DNA of 44,236 nucleotides, taken from NCBI GenBank assembly GCA_903875045.1, contig CAIQUS010000128.1, forward strand, positions 1 to 44,236, read 5' to 3'. Source of the stretch: an uncultured Bacteroidales bacterium. Lineage in GTDB: Bacteria > Bacteroidota > Bacteroidia > Bacteroidales > FEN-979. The notes below the pieces were generated by a model. It worked only from the letters and a program-made list of their open reading frames with translations, did not search any database and was not told where the DNA came from. A program made the position numbers and the translations under genes. Of the stretch, positions 1 through 9,737 are shown one piece after another (the first letter of the stretch is position 1; every line of letters starts with the position of its first letter).

Positions 1-95
1 GTGCATTTCCTTTGATGGGGCCGGGGGTTGAGGTGCTTTTCCTTTGAAGGGGCCGGGGGTTGAGGTGCTTTTCTAACAATGGGCCGGAGGTTAAG
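1..95. repeat. 32-bp GC-rich tandem repeat, truncated by window edge
   Basis: Units begin with GTGC at 1, 33 and 65. The first two are 32 bp and almost identical, sharing the core GGGGCCGGGGGTTGAG. The third is 31 bp and degenerate. The array may continue upstream of the window. It lies directly before the promoter-like box of the endonuclease gene. No hairpin or ORF explains it. Confidence 0.8.
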
Positions 96-114
96 ATAAT
101 CTCAGTGATTTCGT

Positions 115-122
115 TACCTTTG
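115..122 (+). promoter_or_regulatory. Bacteroidota -7 box (TACCTTTG)
   Basis: The sequence TACCTTTG matches the Bacteroidota housekeeping consensus TAnnTTTG and lies 40 bp before the endonuclease start. No convincing -33 TTG was found at the expected distance, so this rests on the -7 match alone. The same TACCTTTG occurs before the gene at 34942. Confidence 0.45.
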
Positions 123-161
123 CATTTCAATGTAAACTAATTATCCAATCCCTTTATCATT

Positions 162-1364
162 TTGCTAAAAACCGGCCAAACTCCCCTTCAACACCTGCGG
201 ATCGTTTTTTTACTTGCGGTTCTGTCTCTTCTCTATTCTGCTGTTTCGGGTCAGATTCCCCCCGGTTATTACAACACGGCTTCAGGCAAAACTGGTGAAA
301 CGCTGCAAATTGCGCTCTACAACATCATCAAGGGTCACACTTCCCTCAGCTACGATAATTTGTGGGGTGCCTTCTATGCTACCGACAGCAAGGCAAACGA
401 CAGCGTTTGGGATATGTATTCCGACATTCCCGGGGGCACTCCCCCCTATCAGTTCTATTTTGGCAGCGAACAATGCGGTACAGGTGGCAGCGGCGGTTAT
501 GAAGGTGACTGCTACAGTCGCGAGCACTCCTTCCCGAAAAGCTGGTTCGGGGGCACGATAAGCCCGATGTATACTGATCTTTTCCACATTTATCCGGCTG
601 ACCAGTATGTAAACAATTACCACAGCGACAACCCGTACGGGAATGTTACGGCTCCGTCATGGACTTCGCTGAATCTCAGTAAATCAGGGCCATCAAGTAC
701 CCCCGGATATACCGGAACAGTTTTTGAACCCATCGATACCTACAAGGGTGATTTTGCACGTTCCTATTTCTATATGGCCACCCGATACGAAAATGTGATT
801 GCAACCTGGAAGAACTATAATCCGAACGGTGCCGCTGTGCTCGATGGATCCTCATATCCTGCGTACCAAACCTGGTACCTCAACATGCTGATTCAATGGC
901 ATACCCAGGATCCGGTATCGGCCAAGGAGATCGCCCGTAACGACTCTATATACAAAATTCAGCATAACAGGAATCCATACATTGATCATCCCGAGTATGT
1001 CGGGGCTGTTTGGGCACCTCCCACAATATGGCCCGAACCAACCAGTTATCCAGCCAGCTTCTCAGCACACAACATTCATCTGCAATGGGTTGATGCCACC
1101 GGCCCCGTTATTCCTGCCGGCTACCTGGTCCGCTTGGGAACCTCTGGTTTTGCCTCAATTCCAACACCGGTTGACGGGACCACCTACCCTGACACCGGCA
1201 CCGATCAGCATGTGCTTTTCGGTGTACAAAACGTATGGTTTAAAAATCTGAACCCCAATACCATTTATTACTTCAAATTGTTTGGCTATTCCGGAAGCGG
1301 AGCCAGCATTGATTACAAAACAGATGGCACTGTTCCACAGATCCAGCAGGCTACCGGTCAATAA
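162..1364 (+). CDS. Secreted endonuclease I family nuclease with C-terminal Fn3-like domain
   Basis: This is an extracellular or periplasmic endonuclease I (EndA-type) that would cut DNA or RNA nonspecifically. A signal peptide covers residues 1-30 (hydrophobic core VFLLAVLSLLY, exit near VSGQ). The nuclease core runs from about 35 to 280 and shows the family motifs CYSREHSFPKSWF (118-130, catalytic His at 122), DLFHIYPADQYVNN (139-152) and FEPIDTYKGDFARSYFYMATR (188-208). A fibronectin III-like domain follows from about 290. TTG at 162 is the only usual start codon in frame between the stop at 138-140 and the signal peptide. The protein stops right after the Fn3 fold with no T9SS sorting domain, which many family members in this phylum carry. 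The next gene starts 10 bp downstream, so co-transcription is likely. Confidence 0.88.
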   Translation: MLKTGQTPLQHLRIVFLLAVLSLLYSAVSGQIPPGYYNTASGKTGETLQIALYNIIKGHTSLSYDNLWGAFYATDSKANDSVWDMYSDIPGGTPPYQFYFGSEQCGTGGSGGYEGDCYSREHSFPKSWFGGTISPMYTDLFHIYPADQYVNNYHSDNPYGNVTAPSWTSLNLSKSGPSSTPGYTGTVFEPIDTYKGDFARSYFYMATRYENVIATWKNYNPNGAAVLDGSSYPAYQTWYLNMLIQWHTQDPVSAKEIARNDSIYKIQHNRNPYIDHPEYVGAVWAPPTIWPEPTSYPASFSAHNIHLQWVDATGPVIPAGYLVRLGTSGFASIPTPVDGTTYPDTGTDQHVLFGVQNVWFKNLNPNTIYYFKLFGYSGSGASIDYKTDGTVPQIQQATGQ

Positions 1365-1374
1365 AACCTACTCC

Positions 1375-4300
1375 ATGAATTTCAAACCATTACTCTTTGT
1401 CATCCTTCTTGGCTTTTCAGTATCCATCATGAATGCTCAGGACAAGCCTGCCGTACCCACCCTCACCGGGACCGGAGAATTCAAGGGAGAGACTCCTCCG
1501 TTGAGGGATATACCTGCCATGTCTGCCGCAGAATATCAGCTTATGAAACTACAAGCGGATAAAAAACTACTCAATAAAAAGCTCAGGAAAAGATTTTATC
1601 CCTTTAAGGCAACTGCCTTACCCAAAGGATCTGATGCGGTTTGGCAGAAAACAATGGGAGACGCAGCAGTGTCAAATGCACCAATTTTAAATTTCGACGG
1701 TCAGACCTCGCCATACTACCCGCCCGACTGTAATGGTGCCGCAGGTCCAAATCACTACATGCAAACCATCAATTCAACCTATGCCATCTATAACAAATCG
1801 GGTACATTAATGGCAGGCCCCACCAATATGAACCTTCTGTTCGGCACTGTAACCGGTTCTGGGTGCAATGACGGAGATCCGCTGATACTTTACGACGAGC
1901 AGGCAAGCCGCTGGCTGGCCGTGGAATTTTCAATCTGTGGGGCAAATGACTATATGCTGATCGCTGTATCTACAACCAGTGATCCCACAGGAACCTGGTA
2001 TAAATACTCCTTTGATGTTGCCGACATGCCCGATTATGAAAAGTTTGGTATCTGGCAGGATGGTTATTATATGGCCGACAACAATGCCTCCAGCAACGAT
2101 ATTTACGTCTTTCAGCGTTCAGTCATGCTCACCGGAGGAACCAGCCCGGGGATGGTGGCTTTCGATAATCCAAACCGCCCTTCTTCGATTGATGGATTCA
2201 TGTGTATCCCTCCTGTCGATAATGACGGAGCATTTGCCCCTGCAGGTGCTCCGGGAATATTCATCGCTTTCAATGATGATGCCATTGCCGGCGGATCCGA
2301 CCAATTATGGATCTATGAACTGGCAGTAAACTGGACAACACCTTCATCTTCAACATTTGGCCGGGTACAGCAATTGGCTGTTTCACCTTTTGACAGCGAT
2401 TTCGGGAACGACTGGACCAATATTGCCCAACCGGGAACTACACAACAGCTGGATGCTATTCCACAAGTAATCATGAATGTACCCCAATACCGGAATTTCG
2501 GGACCTACCAGACAATTGTTTGCTGCCATACGGTTGATGTGGATGCAACTGATCATGCGGGAGTACGCTGGTATGAACTCCGGAGGGGCACACAAACTTC
2601 GGGAAACTGGACTGTGCGGCAGCAGGGCACATATTCTCCTGATATTCATTCCCGGTGGATGGGAAGTATTTCCCTGAATGGAAGTGGAAAGATTGGTTTA
2701 GGGTATTCCGTTTCCAGTTCAACAGTTTATCCGGGCATTCGGTACACTGGCCAGTCTTCATCAGCCTATAATGCCGCCAGCGGAATTATGGATATACCGG
2801 AAGAAGTGATCCATACAGGTTCTTACGCTCAAACCGGTTATGAAAGGTGGGGCGATTATTCAGCCATGTCAGTCGATCCGACAGATGATCAGACCTTTTG
2901 GTTTACTACACAATACATAGGGACCGGCGGAGCACGGAAAACAAAAATTGCCTCTTTCAAATTCGGAAATACTCCAACAGTTACAACCACTGCCGCCTCG
3001 GCAATTGCCGGCACCACTGCTACCCTGAACGGTATGGTGAATCCCAACGGACTGGCAACAACTTACTATTTTCAGTACGGCCTCACAACCAGTTACGGAA
3101 GCCAGACCACAACTACCTCTGCCGGGTCAGGTACTACCGCTATCTCAGTGTCGGCCAATATTACCGGTCTGGTTGTCGCGACTACTTATCATTACAGGCT
3201 GGTTGGCGTGAACAGTGACGGTACAACCAACGGAAGCGACCTTACTTTCCTTACCCTTGGAGCCGCTGAGGTAACAACAACAGCTGCATCAGCCATCACG
3301 CAAACTACAGCCACTTCGGGCGGAAATGTCACTTCCGACGGCGGCTCGCCCGTTACGGCAAGAGGGGTATGCTGGGCCACAACCGCCAATCCTGTGGCCT
3401 CCGGCAACCATACAACCAATGGAACAGGTACAGGTGTGTTTACCAGTTCCATCACCGGATTATCAGCCAGCGCCCTGTATCATGTGCGGGCTTATGCCAC
3501 CAATGCCAACGGAACCTATTATGGTACCGATCTGACATTTACGACTACTTGCGGGCTGGTTTCATCTTTCCCATGGAATGAAGGATTCGAAAACGGCGGG
3601 ACCATTCCAGCATGCTGGACACAAGAGCAGGTAAACAGTTCGGGCATTTATTACACGTTTATCACTGGCAGTGGAAATAATAACCCTGTATCAGCACACG
3701 GTGGCACCCTCAATGCATGCCTGAAAGATGTTACTGCCACTGATAATAAAACCAGGCTTATTTCGCCCCAGATCAACCTGTCAGGAATAACCGGGGCGAC
3801 CCTTACTTTCTGGCATACACAGGCGGTTTGGACGCCAGACCAGGACCAGCTGATCGTTTATTACCGGACCTCCACCACCGGCACATGGACTGCTTTGGCA
3901 ACCTATACGGCGAGTATCACATCATGGACCATGGAAACAATCACCTTGCCCGGGGGAACCAACGATTATTATATTGCCTTTGAAGGAAATGCAAAATATG
4001 GTTACGGGGTTTGCATTGATGATGTTTCCATCACAGGCAACGCTCCCGCACAACCTATAGTTACAACCACTGCCGTTACTTCCATCTCTCCGACCACAGC
4101 CATCTCGGGAGGAAATGTTACCTCCCCTGGATCATCCTCCGTTACGGCACGCGGCGTTTGCTGGGGTACCAGTGCCAACCCGGCGATTACCGGCAATCAC
4201 ACCACTGATGGAACCGGAGCCGGTATTTTTACCAGTTCCCTTACCGGCTTGTCACCAAGTACGACCTATCATATCCGTGCTTACGCCACCAATGCTTCCG

Positions 4301-5667
4301 GGACTTCTTATGGCATAGATCTCACTTTTATCACTGCCTGCGGACCGGTTTCATCTTTTCCATGGAATGAAGGGTTTGAAAATGGCGGAAGCATCCCTGC
4401 CTGCTGGATACAGGAACAGGTAAACAGTTCAGGCATTAACTGGACTTTTATCTCCGGCAACGGTACCATAAATCCCGTTTCCGCCCATGGGGGCAACTTA
4501 AATGCCTGCCTGAAGGATGTTACATCACAGAGCAACAAAACCAGGTTGATAACACCTCCTTTCAACCTCACATCCCTGATCAGTCCCCAGTTAAAATTCT
4601 GGCATGTACAATCCTTATACAGCCCCGACCAGGATACACTGATTGTTTTCTATAAAACTTCATTCGCAGGTACCTGGATACAGCTGGCCAAATATTCCTC
4701 CAATATAACAACCTGGACCCAGGAAACGCTGAATTTGCCAAATACAGAGAGTACCTGTTACATCGCATTTGAAGGTAATGCCTGCTGGGGATATGGCGTT
4801 TGTGTCGACGATGTTTCCATCACAGGAACAGCGAAAATTTTATCGGTTTCTCCCACAAACCAAAATGTTACACCCCCCGCCGGAAACACGGTTTTCAATG
4901 TGACCTCAAACACCGGCTGGACGGCATCCAGCAATCAACCCTGGTGTACCGTTACAAACGCAGGTACCGGAAACGGATTGATTACATCTGTTTATCTGCA
5001 AAATATTTCCACAACACCCAGAGTGGCAACCCTAACAGTATCCGTAGCCGGGCTGACCCCTGTGGTGACAACGGTGACACAGGAAGGAGTTGTTGATAAG
5101 GTGTTAAACCTTACCCTCTTCCTCGAAGGTTTATTCAACGGCACAACCATGAACAAGGCAAAGAATGCCACCGGGGATCAATTCGCCGGTACGGTGGCCG
5201 ACCAGATCACCCTGGAATTGCATCATTCAGCCTCACCATATCCGATTGCCGGAGGACCTTACACCGTCAATGTAAATACCGATGGTACCGCATCTGTAAC
5301 CGTACCTGCTTCGCTGGGTTCGAGTTATTATATTGTGGTGAAACACCGCAACAGCCTTGAAACATGGAATGCAAGCCCGTTGTCGTTCAGTGGTGCCAGC
5401 ATGAGTTACAACTTCACCAGTGCTGCCGGGCAAGCCTTTGGGAATAATCTCAAACCGGTGTCGGGGAAATTTGTCATCTTTGCCGGCGATGTAAACCAGG
5501 ATGGAATTGTGGATGCCGGCGATCTGGTTTCTGTGGACAATGGCGCCGCAAACCTCATCAGTGGTTACCTCGCCAGTGATGTAAATGGCGATGGCATTGT
5601 AAATTTGGTTGATTTAGAATTGGCCGGTGCAAATGCCACATTTTTTGTGGCAAAGTTAACTCCATGA
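1375..5667 (+). CDS. Giant secreted propeller/Fn3/MAM-like protein with C-terminal dockerin-like module
   Basis: A 1430-residue exported protein of unknown ligand. The start at 1375 (MNFKPLLFVILLGF, cleaved near NAQ) is preferred over the in-frame ATG at 1282, which would overlap the nuclease gene and bury the signal peptide. The domain order is: signal 1-21; a repetitive propeller-like domain at about 110-530; Fn3-like at about 533-630; an Fn3-like plus MAM/cleaved-adhesin-like pair at about 633-895; a second copy of that pair at about 896-1152; a BACON-like domain at about 1154-1239; and the shared C-terminal module at 1243-1430. That module holds two Ca-binding loops, DVNQDGIVDAGD and DVNGDGIVNLVD, of dockerin type I form. 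There is no T9SS domain. The MAM and BACON folds suggest binding to protein or glycan, but no catalytic motif was seen. Confidence 0.85.
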   Translation: MNFKPLLFVILLGFSVSIMNAQDKPAVPTLTGTGEFKGETPPLRDIPAMSAAEYQLMKLQADKKLLNKKLRKRFYPFKATALPKGSDAVWQKTMGDAAVSNAPILNFDGQTSPYYPPDCNGAAGPNHYMQTINSTYAIYNKSGTLMAGPTNMNLLFGTVTGSGCNDGDPLILYDEQASRWLAVEFSICGANDYMLIAVSTTSDPTGTWYKYSFDVADMPDYEKFGIWQDGYYMADNNASSNDIYVFQRSVMLTGGTSPGMVAFDNPNRPSSIDGFMCIPPVDNDGAFAPAGAPGIFIAFNDDAIAGGSDQLWIYELAVNWTTPSSSTFGRVQQLAVSPFDSDFGNDWTNIAQPGTTQQLDAIPQVIMNVPQYRNFGTYQTIVCCHTVDVDATDHAGVRWYELRRGTQTSGNWTVRQQGTYSPDIHSRWMGSISLNGSGKIGLGYSVSSSTVYPGIRYTGQSSSAYNAASGIMDIPEEVIHTGSYAQTGYERWGDYSAMSVDPTDDQTFWFTTQYIGTGGARKTKIASFKFGNTPTVTTTAASAIAGTTATLNGMVNPNGLATTYYFQYGLTTSYGSQTTTTSAGSGTTAISVSANITGLVVATTYHYRLVGVNSDGTTNGSDLTFLTLGAAEVTTTAASAITQTTATSGGNVTSDGGSPVTARGVCWATTANPVASGNHTTNGTGTGVFTSSITGLSASALYHVRAYATNANGTYYGTDLTFTTTCGLVSSFPWNEGFENGGTIPACWTQEQVNSSGIYYTFITGSGNNNPVSAHGGTLNACLKDVTATDNKTRLISPQINLSGITGATLTFWHTQAVWTPDQDQLIVYYRTSTTGTWTALATYTASITSWTMETITLPGGTNDYYIAFEGNAKYGYGVCIDDVSITGNAPAQPIVTTTAVTSISPTTAISGGNVTSPGSSSVTARGVCWGTSANPAITGNHTTDGTGAGIFTSSLTGLSPSTTYHIRAYATNASGTSYGIDLTFITACGPVSSFPWNEGFENGGSIPACWIQEQVNSSGINWTFISGNGTINPVSAHGGNLNACLKDVTSQSNKTRLITPPFNLTSLISPQLKFWHVQSLYSPDQDTLIVFYKTSFAGTWIQLAKYSSNITTWTQETLNLPNTESTCYIAFEGNACWGYGVCVDDVSITGTAKILSVSPTNQNVTPPAGNTVFNVTSNTGWTASSNQPWCTVTNAGTGNGLITSVYLQNISTTPRVATLTVSVAGLTPVVTTVTQEGVVDKVLNLTLFLEGLFNGTTMNKAKNATGDQFAGTVADQITLELHHSASPYPIAGGPYTVNVNTDGTASVTVPASLGSSYYIVVKHRNSLETWNASPLSFSGASMSYNFTSAAGQAFGNNLKPVSGKFVIFAGDVNQDGIVDAGDLVSVDNGAANLISGYLASDVNGDGIVNLVDLELAGANATFFVAKLTP
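3271..4833 (+). repeat. Internal tandem duplication, 789 bp (Fn3-like + MAM-like unit)
   Basis: Unit 1 is 3271-4059 and unit 2 is 4060-about 4833. Each encodes an Fn3-like domain with a GVCW motif, then a MAM-like domain opening SFPWNEGFENGG and closing YGVC(I/V)DDVSITG. The reading frame is kept across the duplication. Many codons are shared, which points to duplication within the gene rather than convergence. Confidence 0.8.
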
Positions 5668-5725
5668 TTTCAGCAACATCAGTATCACATGCCCAATAGA
5701 CCATAATATCAAAATCCGTTTTCTT

Positions 5726-8700
5726 ATGAAAAACATCATTCTTGCATTGTTGCTATCTGTTACCATCCATCCGGATTCAATTTTTGCCCAGCAAAAGATT
5801 TTTCAACCCACTACCGTGAAAAAAGCCGTCTATTCTGATGCGATTCCCTCACTGCTTGACCTGCCAGTGATCTCCCCCCGGCCCGTGCGTGCGGAAACCA
5901 ATGAAGATGAGGTTGAAAACGAAACCAACTTGCATGAATCGCGTAATCTACCCCCGAATAAGTTTTTACAAACACAAGATCCTGCGCTGCAGGAAGCTGT
6001 CAAAGATAACATGCCTGTGCCGATGGCCCCTATTCAGAATTTTGACGGGATCAGCAATACGTGGGGTGTTTATCCGCCCGACACACAAGGAGATGTTGGC
6101 CCTGGCCATTATGTTCAGGTAGTTAACCTTGGTTTTCAGATATGGAATAAAACAGGCACCTCTCTTTATGGTCCCGCTAATCTCAGTACAATTTGGACTG
6201 GGATTCCTTCTCCATGGAATAACACAAACAATGGCGACCCTATCGTATTGTACGATCAGGCTGCAAACCGATGGATGATTTCACAATTCTCATTGCCGAA
6301 CACAACTCAGTATGCTATGCTGATCGCCATTTCACAAACTGATGATCCTACCGGGGCCTGGCACCGGTATGTTTTTGAATTCGGCAGTAAAATGCCCGAT
6401 TATCCGAAATTCGGCGTTTGGCCCGATGGTTATTACATGGCCATTAACCAGTTTATCAGCGGCTCGAGTTGGGGCGGCGTTGGCGCATGTGCTTTCGAAC
6501 GCTCGAAAATGCTCACCGGCGATCCGACAGCCCGGATGGTTTACTTCGACCTGGGAGCCGCAAGCGACCCGGGCGGCATGCTGCCAGCCGATTGGGACGG
6601 CACAACAGCACCTGTTGCCAATGAGCCAAACTACTTCTCCTATTTTAATGACTGGTCTTCCACAACCACCCGGTATTTAAAAATATGGAATTTTCATGTT
6701 GACTGGACCACCACCACGAATTCAACTTTTTCAGAAGCGGCAAGCCTTGTTACGGCTTCCTTTAATACTGTTGATGGCAATGTCATTCCACAATCGGGCA
6801 GTACTGTTTTGCTGGAAGCTCTGGGTGATCGCTTGATGTACCGCCTGCAATACCGGAACTTTGGCGATCACCGGTCGATGGTGACAAATCACACCGTTGA
6901 TGCCAACGGAACCGGCAGGGCTGGTATTCGCTGGTATGAGTTGAGAAATACGGGAAGCGGATGGTCAATTTATCAGCAGGGAACGTATTCTCCCGATGCT
7001 ACTTACCGGTGGATGGGCAGTATAGCCATGAATGCCAGCGGTGACATTGCGCTTGGATATTCTGCATCAGATGCTACTATCTTCCCTTCAATCCGATACA
7101 CCGGCAGGTTAGCCGGTGACCCTTTGGGACAAATGACTTTTGCCGAACAAACCATCATGGCCGGTACAGGCTACCAGTCTGGTACGGCTGCCCGATGGGG
7201 CGATTACAGTATGATGTCGGTCGATCCTGTTGATGACGCAACCTTTTGGTACACCACCGAATATATTCAGACTTCAGGCAGTGTCAGCTGGAAAACCCGG
7301 ATAGCATCTTTTCTTTTTGGACCTGTTGTCCCCGGAGCTCAATTCTCGGCAAACAACACCAAACCCTGCCTGAACGCTACTGCAATTTTTACAGATCAAA
7401 CCACGGGAATTCCTGCCTCCTGGTCGTGGTCGGTTACACCTGCCACTTTTGTATACACGGATGGAACAACCAGCACATCGCAAAATCCACATATTAAATT
7501 CACCGCATATGGCAATTATACCATTGCATTAACCGCCACCAATGCCCAGGGCAGCAACACCATGACCAAAACCAATTATATATCAGTAAATGCAGCAAAC
7601 GCTGATTTTACTGCCAGTTTAACTACCCTGGTTGTTGGAAATTCAACCACTTTTACAGATGCATCCACTTGTGGAATATCATCCTGGTCCTGGAATTTCG
7701 GTCCCGGCGCATCACCGGCAACTGCCAGTACCATGGGCCCTCATGTGGTAACTTACAACACAACCGGGCAAAAAACCGTTACTTTAACTGTGAACGGCTC
7801 TGTTATCCAAACTAAAACCAATTATATCACCGTAACCGATCCAATATTTAACATCACCAATGGAACAGTTACCACGTGCACCGGTAATTTTTATGATTCG
7901 GGCGGATCTGCAGGCGCTTATCTGGATAATGAAACCTTTACCGAAACATTTTTACCGGCAACCACCGGGGCATTGATCAGGTTTACTTTCAGTTCGTTTA
8001 GTACCGAATTGGGTTACGACACGCTGACGATCTATAACGGGATAAATACTTCTGCCCCCGTTATCGGCAAATATCACGGAACCACAAGCCCCGGAACCGT
8101 TACGGCATCAAATGCCTCCGGAGCACTTACCTTCCGGTTTCATTCAGATGCCAGTGTTACAAGTACGGGATGGGCTGCAGCAATCAGTTGCTACAGTACA
8201 GCAATCCCTCCTGTTGCACAATTCACCGCATCTTCAACATCTCCCGCGATTAATTCAACGGTAACATTTTCGGATCAGTCAACCAATTTTCCAACTTCCT
8301 GGGTATGGAGTTTCAGCCCGAATACCGTGGTTTATACGGGTGGAACCACCGCCACATCGCAAAACCCGCAGGTGCAATTTACATCATTGGGACAATATAC
8401 GGTAAGCCTCATCGCTACCAATGCTTACGGTTCTGATCCGGAGGTAAAAACAAATTACATCAATGTGGTTCCATTCACTTACTGCATTCCCACCTATACA
8501 ACGGGTACCAGTGCCGGTGATTATATTTCCCTTGTACAGCTTGGAACCATAAACAATTCTACAAGTGCCTCCTTAAGCCCTTATTACACCTATTACAGCA
8601 GTTTAACTACAGATTTGACCCCAGGCAACGCCTACACCATTACCCTGAGTCCCGGAACCTATACCAGTGGTAACAATATCTCCGTTTGGATTGACTACAA

Positions 8701-9490
8701 TCAGAACGGGGCTTTTGAAACCTCCGAGAAACTGGGAAATGTGATTATTGCAGCAAAACCGGCAACCGGAACCATTGGTTTCACGGTTCCTGCCACTGCA
8801 ACAACCGGTCCGGCCAGGATGCGTGTAAGAGAAGTATGGAATAACAGTGCCTTTGATGCCTGTTCAAATTATACTTACGGCGAAACCGAAGACTACAACG
8901 TCAATATATTGAGTCTTTACAAAAATCTGAACCTTACCGTTTTTCTGGAAGGCCTTTTCAACGGCACCACCATGAATAAGGCAAAAAATGCCACCGGCGA
9001 TCAATACCCTGGTACCATAGCCGACCAGATCACACTGGAACTCCATAACTCAACCTCTCCTTATTCACTGGCAGGTGGCCCTTATACAGCCAATGTAAAT
9101 TTGGATGGCTCGGCATCTGTTACGATTCCTGCTGCACTGGGTTCGAGTTATTATATCGTTGTGAAACACCGGAACCACCTTGAAACCTGGAATGCCAGCC
9201 CATTGTCTTTCAGTGGTGCATCCATAAGTTATAACTTCAGCAGTTCTCCCGGACAGGCTTTTGGGAATAATCTGAAACTCATGTCCGGAAAATATGTATT
9301 ATTCGGAGGCGATGTGAACCAGGATGGCATTATCGATGCAGGTGACATGATTGGCATGGACAATGATGCCGCAAACTTCATCAGTGGTTACTTCTCGAAT
9401 GACGTGAATGGTGATGGCGTTGTCAATTTGGCGGATATACAACTCGTGGGTGCAAATGCGGCTGTTTTTGTGGCAAAGATAACACCCTGA
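5726..9490 (+). CDS. Giant secreted propeller/PKD/CUB/GEVED protein with C-terminal dockerin-like module
   Basis: A 1254-residue exported protein, paralogous at both ends to the gene before it. The domain order is: signal peptide 1-22 (exit near IFAQQ); propeller-like domain at about 102-532, sharing the pattern GDPIVLYDQAANRWMISQF; PKD at about 535-622 and 625-707; CUB-like at about 709-827; a third PKD at about 829-915; a GEVED domain at about 918-1063 (SVWIDYNQNGAFETSE, YGETEDYNV); and the shared module from 1068 to the end with loops DVNQDGIIDAGD and DVNGDGVVNLAD. The centre is unrelated to the preceding protein, so N- and C-terminal parts were kept while the middle was exchanged. There is no T9SS domain. 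It begins 58 bp after the previous stop and probably shares its transcript. Confidence 0.86.
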   Translation: MKNIILALLLSVTIHPDSIFAQQKIFQPTTVKKAVYSDAIPSLLDLPVISPRPVRAETNEDEVENETNLHESRNLPPNKFLQTQDPALQEAVKDNMPVPMAPIQNFDGISNTWGVYPPDTQGDVGPGHYVQVVNLGFQIWNKTGTSLYGPANLSTIWTGIPSPWNNTNNGDPIVLYDQAANRWMISQFSLPNTTQYAMLIAISQTDDPTGAWHRYVFEFGSKMPDYPKFGVWPDGYYMAINQFISGSSWGGVGACAFERSKMLTGDPTARMVYFDLGAASDPGGMLPADWDGTTAPVANEPNYFSYFNDWSSTTTRYLKIWNFHVDWTTTTNSTFSEAASLVTASFNTVDGNVIPQSGSTVLLEALGDRLMYRLQYRNFGDHRSMVTNHTVDANGTGRAGIRWYELRNTGSGWSIYQQGTYSPDATYRWMGSIAMNASGDIALGYSASDATIFPSIRYTGRLAGDPLGQMTFAEQTIMAGTGYQSGTAARWGDYSMMSVDPVDDATFWYTTEYIQTSGSVSWKTRIASFLFGPVVPGAQFSANNTKPCLNATAIFTDQTTGIPASWSWSVTPATFVYTDGTTSTSQNPHIKFTAYGNYTIALTATNAQGSNTMTKTNYISVNAANADFTASLTTLVVGNSTTFTDASTCGISSWSWNFGPGASPATASTMGPHVVTYNTTGQKTVTLTVNGSVIQTKTNYITVTDPIFNITNGTVTTCTGNFYDSGGSAGAYLDNETFTETFLPATTGALIRFTFSSFSTELGYDTLTIYNGINTSAPVIGKYHGTTSPGTVTASNASGALTFRFHSDASVTSTGWAAAISCYSTAIPPVAQFTASSTSPAINSTVTFSDQSTNFPTSWVWSFSPNTVVYTGGTTATSQNPQVQFTSLGQYTVSLIATNAYGSDPEVKTNYINVVPFTYCIPTYTTGTSAGDYISLVQLGTINNSTSASLSPYYTYYSSLTTDLTPGNAYTITLSPGTYTSGNNISVWIDYNQNGAFETSEKLGNVIIAAKPATGTIGFTVPATATTGPARMRVREVWNNSAFDACSNYTYGETEDYNVNILSLYKNLNLTVFLEGLFNGTTMNKAKNATGDQYPGTIADQITLELHNSTSPYSLAGGPYTANVNLDGSASVTIPAALGSSYYIVVKHRNHLETWNASPLSFSGASISYNFSSSPGQAFGNNLKLMSGKYVLFGGDVNQDGIIDAGDMIGMDNDAANFISGYFSNDVNGDGVVNLADIQLVGANAAVFVAKITP

Positions 9491-9575
9491 GTTCCGGTTT
9501 TTCACCGGCATCATTCCTTTCAGGGCAGGCAACTTAAAATAACTAATTGTTAAATATTTACTTTTGACAACATGC

Positions 9576-9607
9576 TTGTTTTTTAAATGACTTTTTTTAT
9601 ATCTTTG
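9576..9607 (+). promoter_or_regulatory. Candidate Bacteroidota promoter for the 9738 gene
   Basis: TATCTTTG at 9600-9607 fits TAnnTTTG, with a TTG at 9576-9578 placed 21 bp upstream as a possible -33 box. Transcription would begin near 9614, leaving a leader of about 125 nt. The remainder of the 247-bp intergenic region (9491-9737) is A/T-rich and shows only a weak 5-bp hairpin at 9494-9508 without a T run. Confidence 0.5.
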
Positions 9608-9737
9608 AACCCCTTGTCCGACACATGGGTATTATGTGATAAAACCCGGTCAACATCACTTCCCTGCCAAATTATGTCATCACATCCGGAACAACAAACC
9701 TAAATAATACATAGTTTACCCTGAAAACTAAACCATT

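Noticed and set aside
1282-1374. Upstream ATG for the first giant protein
   Set aside because: It would overlap the endonuclease coding region by 83 bp and place the signal peptide 31 residues inside the protein.
9494-9508. Terminator after the 5726-9490 gene
   Set aside because: The stem is only 5 bp (CCGGT/ACCGG) and no T run follows it.
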